In this document: positions 35,701 through 44,105 of the stretch, one piece after another
How positions within the stretch are numbered: the stretch's first letter is position 1
Layout of the letters: each line of letters opens with the position of its first letter
From: Pseudomonas sp. CCC3.1
Lineage (GTDB): Bacteria; Pseudomonadota; Gammaproteobacteria; Pseudomonadales; Pseudomonadaceae
Length of the DNA: 64,000 nt
Reading direction: 5' to 3'
Assembly: GCF_034347405.1 (NCBI RefSeq)
Contig: NZ_CP133778.1
Coordinates: 3,472,001-3,536,000 of the forward strand
Program-made: the position numbers and the translations under genes
The notes under the pieces: generated by a model
Told to the model about the DNA's origin: nothing
Database searches by the model: none
The model's input: the letters and a program-made list of their open reading frames with translations, nothing else

Positions 35701-35958
35701 GGCGATGCACTCAAAGCCGCACTCGAAGCGGGTTACACACGCTTCCGTCCGGTGTGCATGACCGCGCTGGCGATGATGATCGGCATGTTGCCGCTGGCTA
35801 TTTCAGAAGAACAGAACGCCCCGCTCGGACGCGCCGTGATTGGCGGTCTGATGCTGGCAACCGTCGCCACCCTGCTGTTCGTGCCCGTGGTGTTCAGCCT
35901 GGTGCACGGCAGTGAAAAAAATCGCGCTGCTGCTGGAGAAACTACCCATGTCGTCTGA
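32737..35958 (+). CDS. RND efflux permease with His-rich cytoplasmic-side loop
   Basis: The 1073-residue inner-membrane antiporter has the full RND layout: TM1 near 13-30, a porter domain with DVFPDIGIPVV at its start, a TM2-7 block with the proton-relay Asp pair in GILVDDATVTIEN near residues 398-410, a second porter domain and TM8-12. A loop near residues 497-520 between the two halves is unusually rich in His (GHHPEDGYINHHEGDQH). The start at 32737 has GGAGG seven bases upstream. It is the first gene of a permease-adaptor-outer membrane factor operon with overlapping reading frames. Substrate is unknown; the sequence is closer to drug (HAE1-like) than CzcA-type pumps in its first half, which is a judgement. 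Confidence 0.9.
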   Translation: MLGLVKTALHKPYTFIVLAIFICIIGPLAAVRTPTDVFPDIGIPVVAVVWQYTGLAPADMAGRVIYTYERSLSTTVNDIEHIESQSLPGMGIVKIFFQPGVDIRTANAQVTAVSQTVLKQMPPGITPPLILNYSASTVPILQMAFSSPTLSEAKIRDLVQNNIRLPLSSLPGLAMPTPMGGKQRQITLDLDPQALAAKGLSAQDVGAALAAQNQIIPVGTAKLGTYEYTVMLNNSPKAIDELNDMPIKTVNGALITIGQVAHVRDGSPPQTNIVRVDGQRAVLMPALKNGNISTLSIVDGIRGMLPRINETLPPSLKTSLLGDASVFVKQSVGSVAQEGIIAALLTSAMILLFLGSWRSTLIIAVSIPLAVLSAIALLALSGQTLNVMTLGGLALAVGILVDDATVTIENINWHLEQGKSVRDAILDGAKQIVGPAFVSLLCICIVFVPMFMLQGIAGYLFRPMALSVIFAMGSSFILSRTLVPTLAMFLLKPHVPEQGSGHHPEDGYINHHEGDQHTQKHSAPVRALLNFQQGFERRFSAVRDAYYGVLELALAHRKRFLLGFMTCVLASFVLLPSLGQDFFPATDAGALALHVRLPLGTRIEESAAAFDRIESRIREIIPADQLDTIIDNIGIPLSGIDMAYSSSGTVGPQDGDIQISLKADHSPTADYVKHLREALPESFPGSQFAFMPADISTQILNFGAPAPLDIKISGRDDAANRAYALELQRRLQHVPGIADLRIQQSVGYPSLQVNVDRLRASGLGITERDVTNSMVASLAGSSQVAPTFWLNPQNGVSYGVVAATPQYRLDSLPALEALPVTGSNGQTQILGGLATISRVDSPAVVTHYNIQPTLDVYANIQGRDLGSVAADVQKVIDGASDLRPKGATITLHGQIDALHEAFNGLSFGLLGAVVLIYLLIVVNFQSWVDPFVIITALPAALAGIVWMLFLSGTSLSVPALTGAILCMGVATANSILVVSFCRERLAEHGDALKAALEAGYTRFRPVCMTALAMMIGMLPLAISEEQNAPLGRAVIGGLMLATVATLLFVPVVFSLVHGSEKNRAAAGETTHVV

Positions 35959-37114
35959 TCAAAAACCTTCGCGCAAGCGTTTGATGCTACTGGGCATCGG
36001 CGGCCTGACACTGGCCGCGTTACTGGTCGCCAATGGCCTGGCAGCGCGCAGCCGGCATGAGCATGCGGTGATTGGCTGGACCGAGGCCGCCGCCTTGCCG
36101 GTGGTCAGCGTGTTCCAGCCCCTGCAAAACGCCCACGGCGACACCCTGCGCCTGCCCGCGCACCTTGAAGCCTGGAGCAAGGCGCCGATTCATGCGCGGG
36201 TCAATGGCTACCTCAAAAGCTGGAAAACCGACATCGGCAGCAAGGTCACCACCGGTCAGGTGCTGGCCGTGATTGAAAGCCCTGACCTTGACCAGCAATT
36301 GGCGCAAGCCCGCGCCCATATGCTTCAAGAACAGGCCAACGCCCGGCTTGCCGCGACCACGGCCACCCGCTGGCAAAACCTGCTGGCCAGTCATTCGGTA
36401 TCGCGTCAGGAGGCCGACGAGAAACACTCCAACGCCGCTGCCGCGAAGGCCAATGCCCAAGCCGCCGAAGCCGATTACGCACGGCTGTCATCGCTGGAGG
36501 ACTACAAAACCATTCGTGCGCCATTCGCTGGCACCATCACCGCGCGCAACACCGACATTGGCCAACTGGTCAAGGCTGACACCGACAGCGACCCGGAATT
36601 GTTCGACATCGCCGACATCCATCAACTGCGCCTGTACGTGCCCGTGCCGCAAAACTACGCCAGCGTGATTCGCCCCGGCATGCAGGTGCAACTCAATGTG
36701 CCGGAGCATCCCGGGCAAACCTTCAGCGCCCAGTTGATCGGCAACTCGACGTCGGTTGATCCGCGCTCTGGCACCTTGATGGCACAGTTCGTCGCGCAAA
36801 ACCCCAACGATGCCCTGTTGCCCGGCGACTATGCCGAAGCGGTGCTGTCCATTCCAGCGGACACCCATGGCGTGAGCATTCCGGCCAGTGCGCTGATCTT
36901 CCGCGCGCAAGGCACCCAAGTGGCGGTGCTGGACAGCGCGAAACACGTGCACTTGCAGAACATCCATATCGGCATGGACTTGGGCGACCGACTGGTGATC
37001 GACCAGGGCCTGAAACCCGCTGACACGGTCATCGACAACCCGCCTGATGCCTTGCGCGAAGGTGACACGGTCAAACTTGCCGATACAGGAGCGCCCCATG
37101 TCGCCAAAGCTTAA
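35948..37114 (+). CDS. RND efflux periplasmic adaptor (HlyD/MFP family)
   Basis: The 388-residue adaptor has a membrane anchor at about 10-32, a lipoyl half-motif (AHLEAWSKAPIHARVNGYLK ... SKVTTGQVLAVIESPDL), an alpha-hairpin, a second half-motif (YKTIRAPFAGTITARNTDIG) and a barrel domain. It overlaps the permease end by 11 bases and the outer-membrane factor start by 17 bases. GGAG precedes the ATG at 35948. Codons before it in the same frame lie inside the permease gene and are rejected. Confidence 0.9.
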   Translation: MSSDQKPSRKRLMLLGIGGLTLAALLVANGLAARSRHEHAVIGWTEAAALPVVSVFQPLQNAHGDTLRLPAHLEAWSKAPIHARVNGYLKSWKTDIGSKVTTGQVLAVIESPDLDQQLAQARAHMLQEQANARLAATTATRWQNLLASHSVSRQEADEKHSNAAAAKANAQAAEADYARLSSLEDYKTIRAPFAGTITARNTDIGQLVKADTDSDPELFDIADIHQLRLYVPVPQNYASVIRPGMQVQLNVPEHPGQTFSAQLIGNSTSVDPRSGTLMAQFVAQNPNDALLPGDYAEAVLSIPADTHGVSIPASALIFRAQGTQVAVLDSAKHVHLQNIHIGMDLGDRLVIDQGLKPADTVIDNPPDALREGDTVKLADTGAPHVAKA

Positions 37115-38516
37115 ACGCAGCGCGTTGTTGTTGGCGCTGGCGCTGCAAGGCTGCTCGCTGGCCCCGACCTACGAACCGCCCGTGCTCGACCTGCCGCAGC
37201 ACTACCGCGAGCAGACTAGCGATGGCCCGTGGCACAGCGCGCAGCCGGGCGATCAACTGTCGCCACAATGGTGGCGGCTGTACCACGATGAGCGCTTGAA
37301 CGACCTGCAACAGCGCCTGCTCAGTGCCAACCCGAATCTGGCGGCAGCCCTTGCGCACTACGATGCCGCGCAGGCGTATGCCAGCCAGTTCCATGCGGGA
37401 TTGTTTCCGCAAATCACCGCCAGCGGGCAGCCGTTGCGTCAGCGTCAATCAGACAACCGGCCGTTGCGCGGTACCACCCAGCCTTCGATGTACAACAGCA
37501 ACACCGCAGGTTTTGCGCTCAATTATGATTTGGACTTATGGGGCAAAATCCGCAATCAAGTCGCGGCCGGTGATGCCCAGGCCCAAGCCTCAGCCGATGA
37601 CCTGGCGGTTGCACGCTTGAGCCTGCAACAACAACTGGCCAGCCTGTACGTGCAACTCGACGGGCTGGATGCGCAAAGCCGCATCCTCTCCAGCACCCTG
37701 GATGACTACAGCCAAGCCTTGCAACTGACCCGCGCCCGTTTTCAAGGGCAAATTGCCTCTGAACTCGACCTGACCCGCGCACAAAACCAATTGGCCACAG
37801 CCGAAGCACAATTGGACGACGTGCGCGCCCAGCGCAACCTGACCGAACACGCCATTGGCGAACTGGTGGGCGAGCCTGCCAGCAGCTTTGCCCTGGCGCC
37901 GAGCACGCAGACCTTGAACGTCCCGGCGCAACCCGCCGCCCTGCCCAGCACCTTGCTGCAACGCAGGCCAGACATCGCCGCAGCCGAACGCCGAGTATTC
38001 GCTGCCAACGCCCAAATCGGCGTGGCCAAGGCCGCTTGGTACCCGGACTTCAGCCTGACCGGATTGCTGGGCGGACAAACCCAGGGCAGCGGAAATTTGT
38101 TGTCAGCGGGCAATCGTTTCTGGGCCTTGGGGCCACTGGTCAGCTTGCCTATATTCGATGGCGGCAGGTTGGACGCCCAAGAGCGCCAGGCCAAAGCCGA
38201 GTTCGAAGAAGCGTCTGCGCACTACCGCAGCCAAGTGCTGCACGCCGTACGAGAAGTGGAAGACAACCTGGCGCAACTGCGCGACCTGAGGCAGGAAAGC
38301 CTCGACGAACAAGCGGCAGCCAACGCAGCGCAACATACCCAAACCCTCGCCACCAACAGCTACGAGGCGGGGGCTGTGAGTTACCTGGACGTAGTGACTG
38401 CGCAAACGGCGGCGTTGCAGGCACAGCGTCAGGTGCAAGCCCTGCGTACCCGGCAGTTGCAGGCCAGTGTCGGGTTGTTGACGGCGCTGGGAGGCGGTTG
38501 GGAGGGCCAACAGTAA
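37098..38516 (+). CDS. Outer-membrane efflux lipoprotein (NodT/OprM family)
   Basis: The 472-residue protein is an OprM-type channel with a lipobox LALQGC (Cys19), the family start SLAPTYEPP, repeated TolC-like helical hairpins (AAALAHYDAAQAYASQF; ARLSLQQQLASLYVQLDGLD) and the conserved LLQRRPDIAAAERRVFAANA. CAGGAG precedes the ATG. Together with the two preceding genes it forms a complete tripartite pump across both membranes. Confidence 0.92.
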   Translation: MSPKLKRSALLLALALQGCSLAPTYEPPVLDLPQHYREQTSDGPWHSAQPGDQLSPQWWRLYHDERLNDLQQRLLSANPNLAAALAHYDAAQAYASQFHAGLFPQITASGQPLRQRQSDNRPLRGTTQPSMYNSNTAGFALNYDLDLWGKIRNQVAAGDAQAQASADDLAVARLSLQQQLASLYVQLDGLDAQSRILSSTLDDYSQALQLTRARFQGQIASELDLTRAQNQLATAEAQLDDVRAQRNLTEHAIGELVGEPASSFALAPSTQTLNVPAQPAALPSTLLQRRPDIAAAERRVFAANAQIGVAKAAWYPDFSLTGLLGGQTQGSGNLLSAGNRFWALGPLVSLPIFDGGRLDAQERQAKAEFEEASAHYRSQVLHAVREVEDNLAQLRDLRQESLDEQAAANAAQHTQTLATNSYEAGAVSYLDVVTAQTAALQAQRQVQALRTRQLQASVGLLTALGGGWEGQQ

Positions 38517-38581
38517 CGTTGGACCTGTCTGCGTCGAGACTGCCTATGTACGCTGGCTCGGCGCAGACCTCGCATGAAGAC

Positions 38582-39829
38582 TCAATGCTCTCGGTAAATA
38601 CCTGCCGCTTCCATTTCGCGGATTCTAGCGTAGTCACTTTCAATTTGACTGAGGTCAGGATGAACCAGATAAACCGTACCAGGCTGGCTAAAAACATCGC
38701 GGGTGATACCGATTTTTTGCCCATCCGCGAGGTAGAAAACCACTTCAAAAAACGAGTCCAGACGAGTTACTTCAGTTAGAAACGCTTTTTGTCGGAATAC
38801 ACCTTCTTCAGTGTTTATAAGGCAGACGTTGTAAGTGTGATTGAACACTTCATAGTCTGCGCCAGATGCCAACAATTGCTCAAATTCGCCGGGGTCAGTA
38901 ATCGATAGCGCTAATGCATCAATCTGTCCTAGCCCAGTTGTTTCAGCGCAAACACTGGCCCTGAGAATCCCATCCGTGCGGGCCGCAACTTCGACCAGCA
39001 CTGGGCCATTTTCGGTAAGCATGACCTCAGCATGACTCGGCCCATTTTTAATTCCCAGACTTTTAACCACCTGCCGGGTGTAATTGACCAATTCGGTGTA
39101 TCCCTCAGCGCTGGAGTCGATTAATTGATCGATGTCATACACAACGCTGCCAGAGGCTAAAAGGCATTTTTGATATTTGACAACCTCCGTAACCAGTTGC
39201 CGCCCGCCTAAAGACACCATATTCACCACATACTCAGTGCCTACCAAATACTCTTGCAGCAACACTTGCCTGTTCTCGATATTGAGTCTATTACGCGTCC
39301 CCAGCAGCTCTTTAAATGCACGCTCGCAGGCCGCGAGGTCTGGGCATATATAAACTCCATCGGCCCCTGCGCTTTCCAGCGGCTTCACGACAACAGGAAA
39401 TTTTTGATGCGTTTTAATCCATTCGCACCCTGCTGCCCAACTATCAACTGCGCACTGCGCGGCAGCTGACAACCCCGCATGAGTTACGTATTGGATCATG
39501 TGGTATTTATTTCTTCGCGCACAAGAACTGCCAGCGTCATTGGCATAGCTCAATCCAAAATACTCATTCAACCTATCGGCCAGCAGCACACCACTTTCTG
39601 CACCGGCGACAACGACATCGGCTCCAAACTGCTTGAGTTCAAGAAGTGTGGTGTCGATATCCACATTTACCATTGCTTTTTGGTAAATACTGAAATCAAA
39701 ACCCACGTAGTAATAATCGTCAATCTCAGCACTGGACGCCAAGTGCCATAACAGGCAGCCGTCTTCGTATAGTTTTTTCGCCACAAACTTACCCGAGGAA
39801 AATCCGTCGACGATTAAAACCTTGATCAT
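38582..39829 (-). CDS. ATP-grasp ligase (L-amino-acid ligase-like)
   Basis: The 415-residue protein has an N-terminal pre-ATP-grasp fold (IKVLIVDGFSSGKFVAKKLY), the ATP-grasp core (FPVVVKPLESAGADGVYIC; LLQEYLVGTEYVVNMVS), and the Mg-binding segment GPSHAEVMLTENGPVLVEVA followed by ART. The last motif resembles dipeptide-forming ligases such as BacD and related carboxylate-amine ligases. It would join a carboxylate to an amine using ATP. The ATG at 39829 follows AGGTAGGG. It is the last gene of a four-gene minus-strand run starting at 42330, eight bases after the exporter gene stop. Substrates are unknown. Confidence 0.8.
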   Translation of the reverse strand: MIKVLIVDGFSSGKFVAKKLYEDGCLLWHLASSAEIDDYYYVGFDFSIYQKAMVNVDIDTTLLELKQFGADVVVAGAESGVLLADRLNEYFGLSYANDAGSSCARRNKYHMIQYVTHAGLSAAAQCAVDSWAAGCEWIKTHQKFPVVVKPLESAGADGVYICPDLAACERAFKELLGTRNRLNIENRQVLLQEYLVGTEYVVNMVSLGGRQLVTEVVKYQKCLLASGSVVYDIDQLIDSSAEGYTELVNYTRQVVKSLGIKNGPSHAEVMLTENGPVLVEVAARTDGILRASVCAETTGLGQIDALALSITDPGEFEQLLASGADYEVFNHTYNVCLINTEEGVFRQKAFLTEVTRLDSFFEVVFYLADGQKIGITRDVFSQPGTVYLVHPDLSQIESDYARIREMEAAGIYREH

Positions 39830-39837
39830 ATTAAACC

Positions 39838-40752
39838 CTACCTTTTTTTCCTGACGCTTGAAAGCGACAGCAGTAACAGCAGCGCCACGATCACACCGAC
39901 TGCAACCACACTCGACATAGAAAATGCGACACGTGAATCCATATACTGAAGCCATAACGTGAACACTGGCAGTGTCAGCAATACAAAAGACACATGCAGC
40001 GCGCTGAGGTGAAAAATTGATTGCTGGATCAAATAAATGGGTAACACATGACCAAGGACCACCAACACCAGCATCGGCGCTATCCACTCAGTTGCGACAC
40101 TGAATGAAACATCACTTACAGAAACAAGCACACTGCATATCGCAACCATCAATAGATTTCTGATCGCCAAAATTTGCTCGACCTTCCAGTGGCGCGCAAA
40201 CATTCTTTTAGAAACCACGGTATAAAGCACAGTACCCAGCGCACATAACACCACGCTAACGATACCGATAATTCGCTGTTCGAACGTCGTAGATGAAATG
40301 CCGCTTACTCCAACAAATGATTGAAATAGCATAATCGCTACTGACAACAACACCAGGCATGCAATCACCGCTTCGGCCGGTGTCGCTTTACTGTCTGATT
40401 TTATAAAAGCAGAAATGATCATGGTTAATGCCGGACCACAAGCAACCGATGCCACGCCTACGACCGCAGGTTCCAAATAACGCAGGGCGTAAAAAAGCCC
40501 TCCCCAGTTAAGAACAACTGAAATGTTAATCCAGACAACCAGCATCCTCCCTTGCTTAACATTAGAAAACAATGACACTCGGTCTTTCCAGAGGCTGCAC
40601 CCTAAAAACAACAACGAAGAAGAAACAAAGCAATAAAAAATCACCACAACTGTACTGAGTGTCTGAGTCACAAAAGCAACATAGACATCAAAAGCAGCAC
40701 TTATAAAACAAAATAACAGCCCTAAAACAACACCCTTGTTTTTTATCTGCAT
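39838..40752 (-). CDS. EamA/DMT family transporter
   Basis: The 304-residue protein has ten hydrophobic helices in two five-helix halves, as in EamA exporters such as RhtA, YdcZ-like and antibiotic self-resistance pumps. The region ALRYLEPAVVGVASVACGPALT corresponds to the first repeat end, and HLSALHVSFVLLTLPVFTLW to the second. It sits between a phosphoribosyltransferase and an ATP-grasp gene, so it most likely exports the product of the cluster or gives self-resistance. Base composition is AT-richer than the RND operon next door. Confidence 0.8.
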   Translation of the reverse strand: MQIKNKGVVLGLLFCFISAAFDVYVAFVTQTLSTVVVIFYCFVSSSLLFLGCSLWKDRVSLFSNVKQGRMLVVWINISVVLNWGGLFYALRYLEPAVVGVASVACGPALTMIISAFIKSDSKATPAEAVIACLVLLSVAIMLFQSFVGVSGISSTTFEQRIIGIVSVVLCALGTVLYTVVSKRMFARHWKVEQILAIRNLLMVAICSVLVSVSDVSFSVATEWIAPMLVLVVLGHVLPIYLIQQSIFHLSALHVSFVLLTLPVFTLWLQYMDSRVAFSMSSVVAVGVIVALLLLLSLSSVRKKR

Positions 40753-40798
40753 TCGACCAACCTACTTGGCAGTGGTAGAGCCAATGGTACCGTTCGCA

Positions 40799-41383
40799 TC
40801 AGGAAGTTAGCTCGTCAAACCCTAAAACCTCTACTTTCTCGCCTGACAGCTTTATTTTCATCAGCGTTTTAACCGTAATACCGGTTTTGTTAAAAACGTT
40901 GACCGCGCCCTCTTTTTGAACCTTTTCAACTGCGCAGATTACGTCAATCACTTCGCCGCCACATTGCCTGATCGATTCAATCAGGGAGATCACAGCCCCT
41001 CCAGTGCTAAGGGTGTCGTCCACGATCACAACGCGATCACCGGGTTGAATACCATTGAGGTACAACGTGCCCTGAAAATATTCAGAAGTGATGTCAACCG
41101 CCGCCTGGTTCACACTGTCCAAACGATAGGTATACCAACGCGCCATTGCCATCGGGATACCCGTCAACAGTGATACCGCCGTTGCCAAAGGAGCACCTTT
41201 ATCTTCTTCTGTGACAATCTTATCTGCAGTCGAATCCATCAACTTAACAACCTCATTAGCCACTTCAGACAGCACTTCGGGTCGAAGGGCCGGGAGTTGA
41301 TCGCTGAATTCATTGACTGTAATCAATGTCGATCCGACACTCACAACTTTAGCTTTCTCGTAAACATCTTTGAGCAGTTTCAT
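40799..41383 (-). CDS. Phosphoribosyltransferase-like protein
   Basis: The 194-residue protein has the type I PRTase signature VVIVDDTLSTGGA (118-130), which binds PRPP, and a flexible loop region before it (ARWYTYRLDSVN). It resembles adenine/xanthine phosphoribosyltransferases, with an N-terminal stretch KAKVVSVGSTLITVNEFSDQ that also fits. Inside a cluster with an amino-acid-like PLP enzyme and an ATP-grasp ligase it may transfer a base to or from PRPP in a specialised pathway, or be a PRPP-sensing regulator; neither is proven. Its ATG overlaps the PLP gene stop by four bases (ATGA). Confidence 0.78.
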   Translation of the reverse strand: MKLLKDVYEKAKVVSVGSTLITVNEFSDQLPALRPEVLSEVANEVVKLMDSTADKIVTEEDKGAPLATAVSLLTGIPMAMARWYTYRLDSVNQAAVDITSEYFQGTLYLNGIQPGDRVVIVDDTLSTGGAVISLIESIRQCGGEVIDVICAVEKVQKEGAVNVFNKTGITVKTLMKIKLSGEKVEVLGFDELTS

Positions 41384-42330
41384 TCTGCCTCCGCATAATC
41401 AGGATAAACACCTTCCCAGCGACTTTCATACTTCCAGGCGCTGTCAAAAAAAAGAGTGACAATATTTTTTCCACTCTCCAGGCGGGCCACGTCTTCACAC
41501 ACCATCAGGTTTGCTCCACACGTGGGGCCAATGCCAAAATTATATTCCGCTATAAATTTTTTCATTCGATCCCATGCCGCATGACCATCGACCACCCTTA
41601 CTTCATCGATCAACTCAGGAATTGTATTAACCGATAGCACCCCAGCACCAAGACCCATAAGATTATGAGATTTATGTTCAAACACCTCACCTCGCCGGGA
41701 GGCGTACAAAGGTGCGGACCTATCTACTTCAATACCGATCGTTTTAATATTTTTATATTCCCGCCTCAATATGTCAGCAATACCGCAAAACGTACCTCCC
41801 GTACCGATCGAACAAATAAATAAGTCTGGCACTACTCGTTGCCTATGCAACGCGCTGACAATTTCCTGCCCACAGGCATGCCACGCACTTTTATTAAGCA
41901 ATGTACTGGACTGATCCAAAAAACAAACTTCTCCAACAGGGTGTTTTTTCCGATATTCGTCTGCTGCAATAGCGGCACCCATCAAAAATGTTTCTTTTGG
42001 TGTTTCAATAATATCCGCTCCAAAAGAGAGGATTTGCTGCTTGCGTTCATCGGTCATGCCTTCAGGCATAAAAACAATTATCTTATAACCTTTCTCTCTA
42101 CCTATCCATGCAAGGGCGGCCCCACCATTACCGGTTGAGCAATCAATGAGCGTCATTCCTTTCCTGATAACGCCCTGCTTTTCCATGTTTTCAATAATAT
42201 TCAGATAGGTTCTGTCTTTATGGCTACCTGTAGGATTCATATATTCACATTTTGAAAAAAGACGATTGCCATTCGGGAGTAATCCATACACTTCTACAAA
42301 AGGCGTATTTCCGACATCAGCCAATTTCAT
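41380..42330 (-). CDS. PLP-dependent fold-type II enzyme (cysteine synthase-like)
   Basis: The 316-residue enzyme belongs to the cysteine synthase/cystathionine beta-synthase family. The PLP lysine is K38 in NPTGSHKDR (NPGGSVKDR in CysK). The substrate loop is STGNGG (65-70), where CysK has TSGNTG, and the PLP-phosphate loop SIGTGGTFCGIA is present. The altered active-site loops suggest a beta-replacement with a nucleophile other than sulfide. A strong AAGGAGG lies five bases before the ATG. It is the first gene of the four-gene operon. It could make a beta-substituted alanine; the product is unknown. Confidence 0.85.
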   Translation of the reverse strand: MKLADVGNTPFVEVYGLLPNGNRLFSKCEYMNPTGSHKDRTYLNIIENMEKQGVIRKGMTLIDCSTGNGGAALAWIGREKGYKIIVFMPEGMTDERKQQILSFGADIIETPKETFLMGAAIAADEYRKKHPVGEVCFLDQSSTLLNKSAWHACGQEIVSALHRQRVVPDLFICSIGTGGTFCGIADILRREYKNIKTIGIEVDRSAPLYASRRGEVFEHKSHNLMGLGAGVLSVNTIPELIDEVRVVDGHAAWDRMKKFIAEYNFGIGPTCGANLMVCEDVARLESGKNIVTLFFDSAWKYESRWEGVYPDYAEAE

Positions 42331-42710
42331 CGCAACCTCCTTATCAGTACGAAAACCGAAGTAAGGGACTCACAAACAGACGCTAACCCTGTCAAATACA
42401 GTTCAACAAACAAAATTTTATCGAAATGCCCTACGCAGGACTACGCCTATAACGTTCAGACGCCGCTAACTCATTGTTTTCATGACTTCACCACCTAAAG
42501 TTTCAGCGCACTCACTTAGGCACAAGTAACAACCTGAAATACTAATTCGAGAATATTCAGCATCGCGTGGATAGCGACATCGGAAGGGTGTGGGTCATCA
42601 GGCATGTATAGCGCCTGCCGATACAATGACCTTGATGGCTTATTTGTAGAGGGGTGCCTGAGAAGACTCAAGTAAATGAAAAATTCAAAGAGGAACACTT
42701 TCGCAGGAAC
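42331..42710. other. AT-rich leader region of the PLP/ATP-grasp operon
   Basis: The region upstream of the operon shows no supported gene. In the operon direction it contains TTGACAGGGTTAGCG, a possible -35 hexamer without a clear -10, and the good AAGGAGG site before the first gene. A minus-strand frame at 42516-42773 reads partly through a REP palindrome and is not accepted. Confidence 0.5.
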
Positions 42711-42765
42711 AGTCGCAGGCTGCGATCTTTTGATGTTGAAGATCAAATGATCGCAGCCTGCGACT
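42711..42765. repeat. REP palindrome, AGTCGCAGGCTGCGATC type
   Basis: A perfect 17-bp inverted repeat AGTCGCAGGCTGCGATC / GATCGCAGCCTGCGACT encloses 21 bases that themselves contain GATCTTTTGAT/ATGATC complementary parts. It lies at the 3' end of the amidohydrolase gene. Confidence 0.8.
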
Positions 42766-42788
42766 ACCCCCACGTGGTTATTTGTGCT

Positions 42789-44069
42789 TTATCTGACCGC
42801 TGAACCCGCCACTGTTTTCGACGCCGCCAGCATCGCTTTGAGCAACACCGCACACCCTGCTGCCAAGTCTTTTGGGTCGGCATTTTCAATTTCGTTGTGG
42901 CTGATGCCACCTTCGCAGGGGACGAAGATCATGCCCGCAGGGCCCAACTCGGCGAGGAAGATTGCGTCGTGCCCTGCCCCACTGACGATGTCCATGTGGC
43001 TGAGCCCCAGTTCACTCGCCGCCTCACGTACGGCGTTGACGCAGTCGGGGTTGAAGTACAGCGGCGGGAAGTCGGCAGTCGGGGTCAGTTCAAAGCTCAG
43101 GCCATGTTTGGCACAGGTGGCTTCGATTACACCGCGAACCTCGGCGATCATGGCGTCCAGGCGCTCAGGCAGTAGGTGCCGGAAGTCCAGGGTCATGCGC
43201 ACTTCGCCCGGGATGACGTTGCGCGATCCCGGGTACGCTTGCAGACAACCTACCGTGCCGCAGGCGTGGGGTTGATGGCCCAAAGCGGCTTTATTGACTG
43301 CCGCGACCACGGCCGCAGCGCCGACCAAAGCGTCTTTGCGCAGGTGCATCGGTGTCGGGCCGGCATGCGCTTCTACGCCGCGCAGGTTGAGGTCGAACCA
43401 TTTTTGCCCGAGAGCGCCGAGCACCACGCCGATGGTTTTGCGTTCGTCTTCCAGGATCGGCCCTTGTTCGATGTGGGCTTCAAAATAGGCGCCCACTGGA
43501 TGGCCACTGACTTTTCGTTTGCCCGCATAGCCAATCGCGTTCAGGGCCTCGCCGACGGTCACGCCTTGGGCATCGGTTTTGGCCAGGGTTTCTTCAAGGG
43601 TGAATTTTTCGGCAAACACGCCCGAGCCCATCATGCACGGCGCAAAACGCGAGCCTTCTTCGTTGGTCCACACCACCACTTCCAGTGGCGCTTCGGTTTC
43701 GATGTTGAGGTCATTGAGCGTGCGCAACACTTCAACCCCGGCCAGTACACCGAAGCAGCCATCAAACTTGCCGCCGGTGGGTTGGGTGTCGATGTGACTG
43801 CCGGTCATCACCGGCGGCAGGTCCGGGTTGCGCCCAGGGCGGCGGGCGAAAATATTGCCCACAGCGTCGACGCTGACGGTGCAACCCGCGTCTTGGCACC
43901 AGCGCACGAAGATGTCCCGGGCCTGGCGGTCGAGGTCGGTCAAGGCCAGGCGACAGACGCCGCCTTTGACGGTGGCGCCCAGTTGCGCCAACTCCATGAG
44001 CGAGGCCCACAGGCGTTCGCCGTTGACCAGTTTTGTGCGTTGCTGCTGAAGGTCTTGTGCTGCTTTCAT
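42789..44069 (-). CDS. N-carbamoyl-beta-amino acid amidohydrolase (M20 Zn hydrolase)
   Basis: The 426-residue Zn-dependent amidase carries M20-family metal ligands in MTGSHIDTQPTGGKFDG, VVVWTNEEGSRF and the HIEQGP motif that marks N-carbamoyl-amino-acid and ureidopropionase-type amidases. In this cluster it should hydrolyse N-carbamoyl-beta-alanine (and the beta-aminoisobutyrate form), the last step of reductive pyrimidine breakdown, freeing ammonia and CO2. The start has GAGG seven bases upstream. The gene follows the NCS1 carrier on the same strand by 36 bases. Confidence 0.88.
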   Translation of the reverse strand: MKAAQDLQQQRTKLVNGERLWASLMELAQLGATVKGGVCRLALTDLDRQARDIFVRWCQDAGCTVSVDAVGNIFARRPGRNPDLPPVMTGSHIDTQPTGGKFDGCFGVLAGVEVLRTLNDLNIETEAPLEVVVWTNEEGSRFAPCMMGSGVFAEKFTLEETLAKTDAQGVTVGEALNAIGYAGKRKVSGHPVGAYFEAHIEQGPILEDERKTIGVVLGALGQKWFDLNLRGVEAHAGPTPMHLRKDALVGAAAVVAAVNKAALGHQPHACGTVGCLQAYPGSRNVIPGEVRMTLDFRHLLPERLDAMIAEVRGVIEATCAKHGLSFELTPTADFPPLYFNPDCVNAVREAASELGLSHMDIVSGAGHDAIFLAELGPAGMIFVPCEGGISHNEIENADPKDLAAGCAVLLKAMLAASKTVAGSAVR

Positions 44070-44105
44070 GATATTTCCTCAGGCAGTTTCTTATAAAAAT
44101 CCAGC

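Noticed and set aside
38036..38779. 247-codon plus-strand frame overlapping the end of the outer-membrane factor gene
   Set aside because: It is out of frame with the lipoprotein channel gene and continues into the antisense of the ATP-grasp gene.
42516..42773. 85-codon minus-strand frame upstream of the PLP operon
   Set aside because: It reads through the REP palindrome at 42711-42765, has no good ribosome-binding site and no recognisable domain.
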